Source: Candidatus Krumholzibacteriia bacterium (lineage in GTDB: Bacteria; Krumholzibacteriota; Krumholzibacteriia; WVZY01; JAKEHA01). Taken from it: DNA of 64,000 nucleotides. The stretch lies in contig JAOUHG010000018.1 in the NCBI GenBank assembly GCA_029865265.1, positions 1 through 64,000 on the forward strand. The letters are read 5' to 3'. The notes beneath the pieces were generated by a model. That model made no database searches and had not been told where the DNA came from. It saw only the letters and a program-made list of their open reading frames with translations. Positions within the stretch are counted from its first letter, which is position 1, and each line of letters starts with the position of its first letter. The position numbers were made by a program, and so were the translations under genes. Positions 8,119 to 17,607 of this stretch are shown piece after piece.

Positions 8119-11100
8119 ATGTCGGACCCGGTCCCCGAGACTCGTGGTACCAGGCGCCTCCCTGCGAGACCGCAGACGTTCGCCGCCGCGCTGGCGGTTT
8201 GCCTTGCCCTCACCCCCCGCCCTGCCGCCGCCCAGAGTTCCATCGGTATCTACAGCGACGTTTCCGGAAGCTCGTGTTCGCTGTCCGACAACGGTCAGGG
8301 GTTCATCAACGGGTATGTCGTGGTGCGGCCGGGCCAGGAGGGGGTCTCGGCGGCTCAGTTCTCGGCCCCGCCACCACCGTGTTTTACCGGCACCTACGTG
8401 GGCGACCAGCAGGCGCCCGGAACGCTGGTGCTTGGCAACTCGCAGACCGGTGTCTCGGTATCGCTGCTGGTTTGCTCCGCCACACCCACCCACGTTCTCA
8501 CCATCCAGTACTTCGGCTACGGCACCACGCCGGCGTGCTGCGAGTATCCAGTGCTGCCCGACCCAGCCGAAGACAGTGTGAAGATCGTCGACTGTTTCTT
8601 CAACGAAACGGCTGCGGCCGGTGTGGTGGGCCGCGTCAACGCGGACGGTTCCTGCCCGTGCGCGGGGAACAGCCCGCCGTTCCCGCCCGACAACCCGGTA
8701 CCCGCCCACGCGGCGCAGGGTGTGAGTGTCTTGCAGACCCTCGGCTGGACGGCGGTCGATCCGGACGACAACATCAGCGAGTATCTCGTCCATTTTGGAA
8801 CCGACCCGTCACCTCCCCTGGTTGCGAGCGGGTTGACCGCGCCGTCGTACGACCCCGGGCAGCTGGAGGAATTCACCGAGTATTTCTGGCGCGTGGTGGT
8901 GCGCGACCTGGGCGGGTTCGAGACCGCAGGCCTGACATGGCGATTCACGACCCGTGCGGCCAACTCGCCACCCGGCGAGCCGCGGTTTCCGATTCCCGAG
9001 GACGGCACCGCCGGCCTGCCGCTCGATCTGAGCCTCGAGTGGTCCGCCACGGACATCGACGGCGATGCGCTCACCTACGACGTGTACTTCGGCACCGAAG
9101 ACACGCCGCCGCTCGTTTCCTCCAATCAGGGGGTGCCGAGTTACACCGTTTCCACGCTGGCGTACGGCACGACGTACTACTGGCGCGTGGTGGCGCGTGA
9201 TCCGCCGGGCCACGAAACCTCGGGGCCACTCTGGTCGTTCGCGACACGGCCGGAGAACTACCCGCCCGGAACCCCCGCCAACCCGTCGCCGGCCAACGGT
9301 GCAACTTCACAGGCCATCGATGTCGCCCTGTCGTGGCACGCCGCCGACCCCGATTCCGATGCGCTGGTCTTCGACGTCTACTTCGGCGCCACGAATCCGC
9401 CGCCGCTGGTGGTGGCGGACCTGAGTGGCACGGCGTACCAGCCGGGTACGCTGTCGTTTGTCACCACGTACTTCTGGCGCGTGGTGGCGCGCGATGAGCA
9501 CGGCGCGGTGCAGAGCGGTCCGATCTGGTCGTTCACGACGCGCCCGGAGAACCTGCCGCCGCTGGTGCCGGCCTCGCCCAGCCCGCCCAACAACTCGACC
9601 AACCGCCCGCTCGCGTCGGTGCTGGGGTGGCAGTGCAGCGATCCCGACGGGGAGGCGGTTACCTTCGACGTCTACTTTGGAACGGGATTTCCACCGCCAC
9701 TGCTCGCTGCCGGCGTTGAGACAAACTCCTTCAGCCCGGGCACGCTCGCGTTTTCCACCCAGTACCGCTGGCGCATCGTGGCGCGCGACGAGCGTGGCGC
9801 GGAAACATCGGGGCCAACATGGACCTTTGCAACCAAACCCAACTCGCCGCCCGCGGCGCCGTCGAGCCCGAATCCCTCCAACAACAGCAGCAACCGCTCC
9901 GTGCTCACGACGCTCTCGTGGCAGTGCAGCGACGTGGACGGACACGCCATCACCTATGAAGTGTACTTCGGAACCGAGAATCCGCCGCCGCTGGTGGCCA
10001 CCGGCGTGGAGACGCGGGCCTATGTACCGGGGACGCTGGCATTCTCGACGCGCTACTACTGGCGCGTGCGCGCGCGCGATGAGCTCAACGCGACCGCAAT
10101 CGGAGCGCTGTGGACCTTCACCACCCGCTCCGACGGGCCGCCCACGGCTCCGGCCAATCCCGGCCCGCCCCACGACGGCGTCGCGCCGCCGACGGCCACG
10201 CTCTCCTGGACCTGCACCGAGCCGGACGGCCAGCCGCTCACTTTCGATCTGTACTTCGGGACGGTGTCGTCACCGCCGCTGGTGGCCACCGGACTTACCG
10301 AGCCGCAGTTCGACCCCGGACCGCTGACGATCTCGACGCGCTACTACTGGCGTGTGGTTGCGTCGGACGGGAGCCTGGTGGCAAACGGTCCGCTTTGGCG
10401 GTTTGCTACCGCTATTCCAGGCGACGTGAACATCGACGGCGCGATCACCGTGGCAGACGCGCAGTGCGCGTTCGATCTGGCGCTGTTGCGCTTGCCGGCG
10501 TGCGGCGCCGTCAGCAACCTGGAGTACGGCATTGCGGCCGCGGTCGACTGTAACACCATCGCCACCCCCCGCGATGCCCGCTGCATCCACAAGCACGCCG
10601 TGGACGGATCGTGTTCGTTCTGCGGGACGACGCCTGCGGCCGCGGTTGCACCGAACTCGCCGCCGGTGCTCAGGCAGGGGAGGACATACGAGGATGGCGA
10701 CACGCTGGTGGTCACCGTGGATCTGGAGGGTGTTGCCTCACTGCAGGCGTTTGGATTCGAAACCTGGTCCTTCAACGCCACCCTGGTGCGCGTATCGCGC
10801 CGGGGACGAACCGCGGGCTTCGAGGCGCTAGGGGCTGGCGCAGCGAGGGTGGGGGGGTACACGCTCGACGGGGTCACGGCGATGACGCGGGAGCAGTTCA
10901 TCCAGCTGCGGTATCAGGTCCCGCCCGGTGGCGCGTACATCTGGATCGACAGTTTCGTTGACGATCTGGCGGGCGCCGCGCCGCTGGAGATCTACTGGGG
11001 CGGGGGAAGCATTCCCGTGTTGATCTCACGCTTTGAAGGCGTGGAAACGCAAGCCGGCATCGAGCTGCGCTGGGAACTCGCCGGTGACGAGACTGCGGAG

Positions 11101-11583
11101 TGGTTTACGCTGTTGCGCCGGGAAGGATCGTCGGGGCAGCCCGTGTTGGTGGGCGAGGGGGCGCTTGCCGGTGCGAACGGTTCCTATCTGGATAAGTCGG
11201 TGGAGCCCGCCACCACCTATCACTACGAACTGCTGGTGCGCACACCCGGGGGAAACGAGTTCCGCTCGCAGACGGTGACCGTCACCACGCCGGGACGCGA
11301 GCTCGCGCTGGGGCAGAATCACCCCAACCCGTTCAATCCCACCACGGTGATTCCGTACACGCTGCCGGGCGGTACCTCAACGACGCGTGTTCGCCTGCTG
11401 GTCATGGACGTCTCGGGCAAGCTGGTGCGCACGCTGGTCGACGAGCCGCAAACGGGCGGCGTGCACGAGGCGATATGGGACGGTAGAGACGATCGCGCTG
11501 GGCCGGTATCGAGTGGCGTGTATTTCTACGTGCTGGATGCCGATGGCAAGCGCCAAACGAGAAAGCTGGTGTTGCTGAAATGA
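8119..11583 (+). CDS. Secreted multidomain protein: Cys module, six fn3-like repeats, dockerin- and cohesin-like parts, sorting domain
   Basis: 1154 aa from ATG 8119 (GGAG just upstream; longer in-frame starts only add asnS-overlapping sequence). Order: signal peptide 1-38; Cys-rich module about 39-190 (SCSLSD, CCEYPVLPD, VDC); six fibronectin-III-like repeats of about 98 aa (each with DVYFGT...PPLV and YYWRVVARD). Next comes an EF-hand/dockerin-like stretch at about 766-835 (GDVNIDGAITVADAQCAFDLAL), a cohesin-like beta domain about 845-965, one more fn3-like domain (RWELAGDETAEWFTLLRR) and a C-terminal sorting domain (PNPFNPTTVIPY ... GVYFYVLDADG, ending LVLLK). Probably exported and surface-attached or released, binding glycan or protein. 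First of three translationally coupled paralogues. Confidence 0.85.
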   Translation: MSDPVPETRGTRRLPARPQTFAAALAVCLALTPRPAAAQSSIGIYSDVSGSSCSLSDNGQGFINGYVVVRPGQEGVSAAQFSAPPPPCFTGTYVGDQQAPGTLVLGNSQTGVSVSLLVCSATPTHVLTIQYFGYGTTPACCEYPVLPDPAEDSVKIVDCFFNETAAAGVVGRVNADGSCPCAGNSPPFPPDNPVPAHAAQGVSVLQTLGWTAVDPDDNISEYLVHFGTDPSPPLVASGLTAPSYDPGQLEEFTEYFWRVVVRDLGGFETAGLTWRFTTRAANSPPGEPRFPIPEDGTAGLPLDLSLEWSATDIDGDALTYDVYFGTEDTPPLVSSNQGVPSYTVSTLAYGTTYYWRVVARDPPGHETSGPLWSFATRPENYPPGTPANPSPANGATSQAIDVALSWHAADPDSDALVFDVYFGATNPPPLVVADLSGTAYQPGTLSFVTTYFWRVVARDEHGAVQSGPIWSFTTRPENLPPLVPASPSPPNNSTNRPLASVLGWQCSDPDGEAVTFDVYFGTGFPPPLLAAGVETNSFSPGTLAFSTQYRWRIVARDERGAETSGPTWTFATKPNSPPAAPSSPNPSNNSSNRSVLTTLSWQCSDVDGHAITYEVYFGTENPPPLVATGVETRAYVPGTLAFSTRYYWRVRARDELNATAIGALWTFTTRSDGPPTAPANPGPPHDGVAPPTATLSWTCTEPDGQPLTFDLYFGTVSSPPLVATGLTEPQFDPGPLTISTRYYWRVVASDGSLVANGPLWRFATAIPGDVNIDGAITVADAQCAFDLALLRLPACGAVSNLEYGIAAAVDCNTIATPRDARCIHKHAVDGSCSFCGTTPAAAVAPNSPPVLRQGRTYEDGDTLVVTVDLEGVASLQAFGFETWSFNATLVRVSRRGRTAGFEALGAGAARVGGYTLDGVTAMTREQFIQLRYQVPPGGAYIWIDSFVDDLAGAAPLEIYWGGGSIPVLISRFEGVETQAGIELRWELAGDETAEWFTLLRREGSSGQPVLVGEGALAGANGSYLDKSVEPATTYHYELLVRTPGGNEFRSQTVTVTTPGRELALGQNHPNPFNPTTVIPYTLPGGTSTTRVRLLVMDVSGKLVRTLVDEPQTGGVHEAIWDGRDDRAGPVSSGVYFYVLDADGKRQTRKLVLLK
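11071..11546 (+). repeat. 476-bp 3'-end repeat, copy 1
   Basis: Codes the last fn3-like domain and most of the sorting domain. It is collinear without net length change with 14349-14824 and 17063-17538; this copy is the most diverged of the three. Confidence 0.75.
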
Positions 11584-14500
11584 AGACACGTTCAATCCTG
11601 ACCATCGTGACGGTCGTCGTGATGTCGTCGATGATCGTCGTTGATCCAGCGGGCGCACAGAGTTCCGTGGGCATCTATAACGACGCCAGCGGCAGCACCT
11701 GTTCACTCACCGCCCCGTCGTCGGGGCAGATCACCGCCTACGTGGTGGTGCGCCCCGGGCCCGGCGGCGCCACCGGGCTGCAGTTTGCCGCGCCCAAGCC
11801 ATCCTGCTTCCAGGCCACGCACCTTGGCGACGTGACCCCGGCGGGTGTGCTGTCGATTGGAAACTCGCAGACCGGCATTTCGGTCGCGCTGGGTGGCTGT
11901 TTTGCACAACCGGTGCACGCGCTCACCATCGAGTACCTGGCCACCGGCACCACGCCCACCTGCTGCGAGTACCCCATCGTCAACGATCCGTCGGTGTCGG
12001 ACATCCTGGTGGTCGATTGTGTGTTCAACGAGCTGGTGGCCACCGGCGTCGTCAGCACGTTCAACGCCGACCTCACCTGCCTGTGCAGCGGCAACAGCGC
12101 GCCCAACATCCCGGACAATCCCGACCCGGCAAACGGCGCGAACAATGTGGGCGTGCATGCCTCCCTGAGTTGGATCGCGACCGACATCGACAACAACCTG
12201 GCCGAGTTCGACGTGTACCTGGGAACCGACCCGTCGCCGCCGCTGGTTGCGACGGTGACCGAGCAAACCTACACGCCGCCGGCGCCTTTGACGGAACTGT
12301 CGACGCACTACTGGCGCGTGGTGGCGCGCGATGCGGGCGGCCTCGAACAGTCGGGCAGCGTGTGGACCTTCTCCACGCGCGCGCTCAATTCGCCACCGGA
12401 GCCGCCGTTCTCGCCCTATCCGTTCGACGGGGCGGAGGCGATTGCGGAGAACATCACCCTGATCTGGCAGGGGGATGACATCGACGGGGATACGCTGGTG
12501 TACGACGTGTATTTCGGCACCACGGCCACGCCACCGCTGGTCGCAACCAACCGGCCGGCCTCGTACACGCCTCCCACGCTGGCGTTCGACACCCGGCACT
12601 ACTGGCGCGTCGTTGCGCGTGACCCGATGGGGCTCGAAACCTCCGGGCCGGTGTGGGACTTCACGACCAAGCTCGAGAACTACCCGCCCGGTCCGCCAAG
12701 CTTCCCGTCACCGCCCAACGCCGCCACCGGCATTCAGCCCGACGGCGTCAACCTGTCCTGGGTGGCGACGGACGCAGACGGCGACTCGCTCACCTTCGAT
12801 CTCTACATCGGCACCACGCTGCCGCCGCCGCTGTTCGACACGGGGATTCCGACCATGAACTACGCGCTTCCCGGTTTGACGGGGGGCGCGCGCTACTACT
12901 GGAAGATCGTCGCCCACGACGATGTCACGGAGACGTCGGGGCCGGTGTGGTACTTCAACACCGCGGGTGTGAACCTGCCGCCGACGGCCCCCTCGAATCC
13001 GAGTCCCCCCGACAGTGCGATCGGCGTGGCTTCGCCCGCGACGCTGCAGTGGACCAGCACGGATCCCAACGGCGATCCGGTCCGGTTCGACGTGTACTTT
13101 GGCGACACCTCGCCGCCGCCGCTATGGCGGACGAACCTCGCGAGTCCCTCGACCGTCACCGGTCCCCTCGTGCCCGAGCGGCAGTACTTCTGGCGGGTGG
13201 TGGCGCGCGATTCACACGGGGCAGAGACCACGGGGGCACAGTGGAACTTCACCGCGAAGCCCAATTCGCCGCCGTTGCCGCCGTCGTCGCCAACGCCCGC
13301 GGACATGGCGACCAACCGGCCCATCAACAGCACGCTGGGCTGGCAGTGTTCGGACCCGGATCTGAACAGCATCACCTACGACATCTATTTTGGAACCATG
13401 TCGCCACCGCCGCTGGTGAAGACGGACCACACCCTGAGAAACTACGCGCCGGGGATGCTCGCTTTTGATACGGACTACTACTGGATGATCGTGGCGCGCG
13501 ACGGCTTCGGCGCGGAGACGCCGGGTCCGCAGTGGACCTTCCGCACCGGTTCCAACTCTCCGCCCAACGCGCCGTCCAACCCGTACCCGGGAAACGGTGG
13601 AGTTTCGTCGACGTCACCCACGCTGTACTGGGTGGCGTCCGACCCCGACGGGCAGACGCTCACCTTCGACGTGTACTTCGGCACGGCGAGCAACCCACCG
13701 CTGGTGGCGCCGGGGCTGGTCAGCAGCACTTACCAGCCCGGCCAGTTGCAGGCCGAAGTGACGTACTACTGGCGCGTGGTTGCGTCGGACGGCGAGTACT
13801 CGACCAGCGGGCCGACCTGGTCGTTCCTGGCCGGTGTTCCGGTGGGTGGCGGCGCGAGCACGGTCGAGATCTACGCGGATCAGAGCGGCACCATGTGCAG
13901 CCTGAGCGACGTGACGTCGGGGCTGCAGTATGTGTACGTCTTCGTTCGGCCGGTGGGTGGTGCAACGGGGCTGCAGTTCTCCGCCCCGAAGCCCGACTGC
14001 TACACCGCCTACTACCTGGGCGAGGACGTCACGCCGGGCCTTCTTTCCATTGGGAACACGCAGGATGGAATCTCGTTGGCACTCGGGGGATGCGTGGACG
14101 TCCGCATGCCCGTCGTGACCATCGCCTACTTCGGTATCGGGACGACGCTGCCGTGCTGCGAGTACCCCGTACTGCCGGATCCGGGCAAGAGCGGTATCAT
14201 CGTCGTCGACTGCTTCTTCAGCGAGGAGCCGTGTTCGGGGGTGTCGTTGACCATCAACGAAGCGGACTACTGCTCCTGCGGTGCGCTGCTTCCGGTGCTG
14301 ATATCCAGCTTCGAGGCCCGCGCCGTCGAGGACGCGGTCGAAGTGCGCTGGGAGCTCGGCGGCGACGAGACCGCGGAACAGTTCACGGTACTCCGCCGTG
14401 CGGGCGACGCGACCAACCCGCAGGTGGTGGGGGAGGGTGCGGTGACCGGTGCATCCGGCTCCTACCTGGACACGTCGGTCGAGCCCGGTGTGACCTACCA

Positions 14501-14861
14501 CTACGAGCTCGTGGTGCGCACGGCCGATGGCAACGAGTTCCGTTCGCCGGTGGCCACGGTGACCACGGCGGCCGTGGCGCTTTCGCTGGGGCAGAACCAC
14601 CCCAACCCGTTCAACCCCACCACGGTGATCCCGTACACGCTGCCGGGTGGCGCTGCCACCGCGCGGGTGCGGCTGCTGGTGATGGACGTCTCCGGCAAGC
14701 TGGTGCGCACGCTGGTCGACGGGCCGCAGGCGGGCGGGTTGCACGAGGCGGTGTGGGACGGCCGTGACGACCGCGGCGGTCCGGTGTCGAGCGGCATCTA
14801 CTTCTGCGTGCTGGACGCCGACGGCCAGCGCAACACGAGAAAGATGGTGCTTCTCAAGTGA
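11580..14861 (+). CDS. Secreted paralogue 2: two Cys modules, six fn3-like repeats, sorting domain
   Basis: 1093 aa. The ATG overlaps the previous stop (ATGA, 4 nt), implying translational coupling. Signal peptide about 1-26 (MVVDPAGAQ); Cys module 1 about 27-175; six fn3-like repeats about 175-755; a second Cys module about 760-905 (MCSLSDV, GGCVDV, CCEYPVLPD, VDCFF). Then the same fn3-like domain (RWELGGDETAEQFTVLRR) and the sorting domain ending KMVLLK. It lacks the dockerin/cohesin-like insert of its upstream paralogue; the second Cys module sits in that place. Likely exported, surface-associated. Its last 25 nt, running past the stop, are identical to the ends of two genes 15-18 kb downstream. 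Confidence 0.85.
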   Translation: MKTRSILTIVTVVVMSSMIVVDPAGAQSSVGIYNDASGSTCSLTAPSSGQITAYVVVRPGPGGATGLQFAAPKPSCFQATHLGDVTPAGVLSIGNSQTGISVALGGCFAQPVHALTIEYLATGTTPTCCEYPIVNDPSVSDILVVDCVFNELVATGVVSTFNADLTCLCSGNSAPNIPDNPDPANGANNVGVHASLSWIATDIDNNLAEFDVYLGTDPSPPLVATVTEQTYTPPAPLTELSTHYWRVVARDAGGLEQSGSVWTFSTRALNSPPEPPFSPYPFDGAEAIAENITLIWQGDDIDGDTLVYDVYFGTTATPPLVATNRPASYTPPTLAFDTRHYWRVVARDPMGLETSGPVWDFTTKLENYPPGPPSFPSPPNAATGIQPDGVNLSWVATDADGDSLTFDLYIGTTLPPPLFDTGIPTMNYALPGLTGGARYYWKIVAHDDVTETSGPVWYFNTAGVNLPPTAPSNPSPPDSAIGVASPATLQWTSTDPNGDPVRFDVYFGDTSPPPLWRTNLASPSTVTGPLVPERQYFWRVVARDSHGAETTGAQWNFTAKPNSPPLPPSSPTPADMATNRPINSTLGWQCSDPDLNSITYDIYFGTMSPPPLVKTDHTLRNYAPGMLAFDTDYYWMIVARDGFGAETPGPQWTFRTGSNSPPNAPSNPYPGNGGVSSTSPTLYWVASDPDGQTLTFDVYFGTASNPPLVAPGLVSSTYQPGQLQAEVTYYWRVVASDGEYSTSGPTWSFLAGVPVGGGASTVEIYADQSGTMCSLSDVTSGLQYVYVFVRPVGGATGLQFSAPKPDCYTAYYLGEDVTPGLLSIGNTQDGISLALGGCVDVRMPVVTIAYFGIGTTLPCCEYPVLPDPGKSGIIVVDCFFSEEPCSGVSLTINEADYCSCGALLPVLISSFEARAVEDAVEVRWELGGDETAEQFTVLRRAGDATNPQVVGEGAVTGASGSYLDTSVEPGVTYHYELVVRTADGNEFRSPVATVTTAAVALSLGQNHPNPFNPTTVIPYTLPGGAATARVRLLVMDVSGKLVRTLVDGPQAGGLHEAVWDGRDDRGGPVSSGIYFCVLDADGQRNTRKMVLLK
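14349..14824 (+). repeat. 476-bp 3'-end repeat, copy 2
   Basis: Near-identical in DNA to the copy at 17063-17538, including synonymous positions over most of its length, which suggests recent duplication or gene conversion. Confidence 0.8.
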
Positions 14862-17575
14862 GCGGACACCGTCGGAAACGGCCTGGCCGCGGGGTGGTCG
14901 CACTCCTCGTGGCCGGGGCGTGCCTCGCGTCGCCGCTTTCCGGGCCGGCGTGGGGACAGGCGTCCATCGGCGTCTACAGCGACCCCACTGGCGTCGGCTG
15001 CACGCTCAGCGATCAAACCACGGGACCGATCGCCTACTACGTGGTCGTGCGGCCGGCGCCGGGAGGCAGCACCGGCGCCCAGTTCGCGGCGCCGAAGCCC
15101 GCCTGCATGACGGCCAACTACGTCGGCGATTCCATCGCGCCCGGAATCCTGACCATCGGCAATTCACAGACCGACATCTCCGTGGCGTTGGGCGCATGCC
15201 TGACGGATCCGACACACGTCATCACCATCAACTACTTCGGCTTTGGCACCACGCCGGCATGCTGCGCGTACACGGTGATTCCGGCGCCGCGCAAGAACAG
15301 CGTCATCGTGGTAGACTGCGTGTTCTACGAGGCGGTTGGGACCGGTGTGGTGAGTTACATCAACGCCGATGAGTCGTGCGGCTGTGTGGGGAGCAGCCCG
15401 CCCGATTTGCCCCGCCAGCCAGACCCGCCATCGGGTGCCCAGCGGGTGGACGTGAATGCCTCGCTGAGCTGGGTGGGGACCGATGTCGACGACGACCTGG
15501 TCGGCTTCGACGTCTACCTCGGCACCAGTTCGCCGCCCCCGCTGGTTGCGACGGCAACCGAGCCGGAATACTCACCGGACCAATTGGCGCCACTCGCCAA
15601 GCACTACTGGCGCGTGGTGGCACACGACGCGGCCGGGCACCAGACCTGGGGCCCGCTGTGGAACTTCGAAACACGACCGGCGACTTCCACGCCGGACCCG
15701 CCACACCATCCGTTCCCGGCGAATGGGGCGTACAACGTTCCTATCAATGTTGCGGTTTCATGGGTGAGCGACGACGCCGACGGGGACGCGCTCACCTTCG
15801 ATCTCTATCTCGGAACCGCCTTCAACCCGCCGCTGTTTGCCGCCGGTCTGCAGGAGCAGAGCCACCAGCTGCCGGAGCTGGTGGAGGGGATGCGGTACTA
15901 CTGGCGGGTGGTGGCGTACGACGACACCTCGCAGGCATCCGGGCCGGTGTGGACGTTTGCCACCGAGGGCTATAACGGACCCCCCGCGGTGCCGTCCGCG
16001 CCGCAGCCGGCGCAGAACGCGAGCGGGGTTTCCGTTCAGGCCGACCTGGCCTGGCAGTGCTCGGACCCGGAAGGCGACCCGATCACCTACGACGTCTACT
16101 TCGGCACGACGTTCCCGCCGGTGCTCGTGGCGAGCAATCACGCGGCTACGTCGTTCCCACTCGACCAACTCGCGTCGTCGCAGTCGTACTACTGGCGCAT
16201 CGTGGCGCGCGACATGCACGGGGCGGAGTCGGCGGGCCTGGACTGGACATTCACAACCGGCGTGAACGCGCCACCCAACCCGCCATCGCAACCGCGTCCG
16301 TCCAACAACGGATCGGCGTCCCTGTGGACCTGGCTGGGGTGGTCGGCGAGCGATCCGAACGGGCACGCCCTCACCTTCGACGTTTATCTGGGCGACACGT
16401 CGCCGCCGCCGCTGGTGGCGACGGGCATCACCAAGAAGTTCTACAATCCGGGCCTCCTGCAGGAGGGGGGTGTCTACTACTGGCGTGTGGTGGCGACCGA
16501 CGGTGAGTTCGTGGTGAGCGGACCGGAGTGGACGTTTGAGGTGGTGCCACCGAGCCCGTCCTGCCGCGGGGGAAACATGGGCATCTACCCCGACCAGACC
16601 GCAGGGAACTGCAGTCTCAGCGATCAGATGTCCGGTCCCCTCGACGTGTATGTGGTGGTGAATTCGGCTGGCGTGACCGGCGCTCAGTTCGCCGCGCCCA
16701 AACCGCCCTGTTTCACCGGCGTGTACCTGGGTGAGGAACTGGGTGCGGGGTTCATTGCCACCGGAAACTCGCAGGATGGCATGACGGTGTCGTTTGACGG
16801 CTGCCTGGCTGGACCCTACACGACCGTCGTGACGATTCACTACATGGGCCTGGGGACCACGCCACCGTGCTGCGAGTATCCGCTGCTGCCCGCTCCCGGC
16901 GCGAGCCATGTCGTTCTCGTGGATTGCAACTTCGAAGCAGGGATGTGCTCCGGTGAATCGTTGACGATCAACGAGGACTGGAGTTGCTGGTGCGGCATTA
17001 TTACGCCGGTTCTCATTTCACGCTTCGGCGCGTCGGAAACCGATGCGGGTGTCATGGTGACGTGGGAGCTCGGCGGCGACGAGACCGCGGACCAGTTCAC
17101 GGTACTCCGCCGTGCGGGTGACAGCGTGGATCCGCAGGTGGTGGGGGAGGGTGACGTAGCGGGTGCCAATGGCTCCTACCTGGATACGACGGTCGAGCCC
17201 GGCGTGACCTACCACTACGAGCTCGTGGTGCGCACGGCCGACGGCAACGAGTTCCGCTCGCCGGTGGCCACGGTGACCACGGCGGCCGTGGCGCTCTCGC
17301 TGGGGCAGAACCACCCCAACCCGTTCAACCCCACCACGGTGATCCCGTACACGCTGCCGGGTGGTGCTGCCACCAAGCGGGTGCGGCTGCTGGTGATGGA
17401 CGTCTCCGGCAAGCTGGTGCGCACGCTGGTCGACGAGCCGCAGGCGGGCGGGATGCACGAGGCGGTGTGGGACGGCCGTGACGACCGCGGCGGTCCGGTG
17501 TCGAGCGGCATCTACTTCTGCGTGCTGGACGCCGACGGAAAACGCCACACCCGCAAACTGGTTCTGCTCAAGTAG
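14858..17575 (+). CDS. Secreted paralogue 3: two Cys modules, four fn3-like repeats, sorting domain
   Basis: 905 aa. GTG start overlaps the upstream TGA (GTGA), again 4-nt coupling. Signal peptide about 1-32 (VVALLVAGACLASPLSGPAWG); Cys module about 33-180; only four fn3-like repeats about 180-565; second Cys module about 570-710; fn3-like domain (TWELGGDETADQFTVLRR) and sorting domain to the end. The last 476-bp block is collinear with its two upstream paralogues. Repeat number falls 6-6-4 along the operon, as expected if repeat units are lost by recombination. Function is inferred only as secreted, repeat-built surface protein. Confidence 0.85.
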   Translation: MSGHRRKRPGRGVVALLVAGACLASPLSGPAWGQASIGVYSDPTGVGCTLSDQTTGPIAYYVVVRPAPGGSTGAQFAAPKPACMTANYVGDSIAPGILTIGNSQTDISVALGACLTDPTHVITINYFGFGTTPACCAYTVIPAPRKNSVIVVDCVFYEAVGTGVVSYINADESCGCVGSSPPDLPRQPDPPSGAQRVDVNASLSWVGTDVDDDLVGFDVYLGTSSPPPLVATATEPEYSPDQLAPLAKHYWRVVAHDAAGHQTWGPLWNFETRPATSTPDPPHHPFPANGAYNVPINVAVSWVSDDADGDALTFDLYLGTAFNPPLFAAGLQEQSHQLPELVEGMRYYWRVVAYDDTSQASGPVWTFATEGYNGPPAVPSAPQPAQNASGVSVQADLAWQCSDPEGDPITYDVYFGTTFPPVLVASNHAATSFPLDQLASSQSYYWRIVARDMHGAESAGLDWTFTTGVNAPPNPPSQPRPSNNGSASLWTWLGWSASDPNGHALTFDVYLGDTSPPPLVATGITKKFYNPGLLQEGGVYYWRVVATDGEFVVSGPEWTFEVVPPSPSCRGGNMGIYPDQTAGNCSLSDQMSGPLDVYVVVNSAGVTGAQFAAPKPPCFTGVYLGEELGAGFIATGNSQDGMTVSFDGCLAGPYTTVVTIHYMGLGTTPPCCEYPLLPAPGASHVVLVDCNFEAGMCSGESLTINEDWSCWCGIITPVLISRFGASETDAGVMVTWELGGDETADQFTVLRRAGDSVDPQVVGEGDVAGANGSYLDTTVEPGVTYHYELVVRTADGNEFRSPVATVTTAAVALSLGQNHPNPFNPTTVIPYTLPGGAATKRVRLLVMDVSGKLVRTLVDEPQAGGMHEAVWDGRDDRGGPVSSGIYFCVLDADGKRHTRKLVLLK
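17063..17538 (+). repeat. 476-bp 3'-end repeat, copy 3
   Basis: Partner of 14349-14824; differences cluster in one short stretch around 17123-17170 (the DSVDPQ...GDVAGANG region). Confidence 0.8.
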
Positions 17576-17601
17576 ACGCCGCGGCGCCCGCTGGCTACAA
17601 T
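17573..17601 (+). promoter_or_regulatory. Leaderless-type promoter of the YdeI-like gene
   Basis: TAGACG (17573-17578), 17 nt, TACAAT (17596-17601), then exactly 6 nt to ATG 17608. The -35 box overlaps the stop codon of the preceding secreted-protein gene. No Shine-Dalgarno before the ATG. Confidence 0.6.
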
Positions 17602-17607
17602 GCGCGC

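Larger units (their letters stand above)
8690..16560 (+). repeat. Array of 16 fn3-like coding repeats of about 290 bp
   Basis: Sixteen units spread over three genes (6, 6 and 4). Each unit reads roughly N-x-P-P-x-x-P at the start, then W-x-x-x-D-x-D-G-D, the sequence DVYFGT, PPLV and YYWRVVARD, ending W-x-F-x-T. DNA words such as those coding TACTACTGGCGCGTG recur at each unit. These are in-frame protein repeats, not a non-coding satellite. Confidence 0.85.

Noticed and set aside
8690-16560. Regular 290-bp repeats as a possible CRISPR or satellite array
   Set aside because: The repeats are in frame, code fn3-like domains, vary freely at silent sites and lack short identical repeats with unique spacers.
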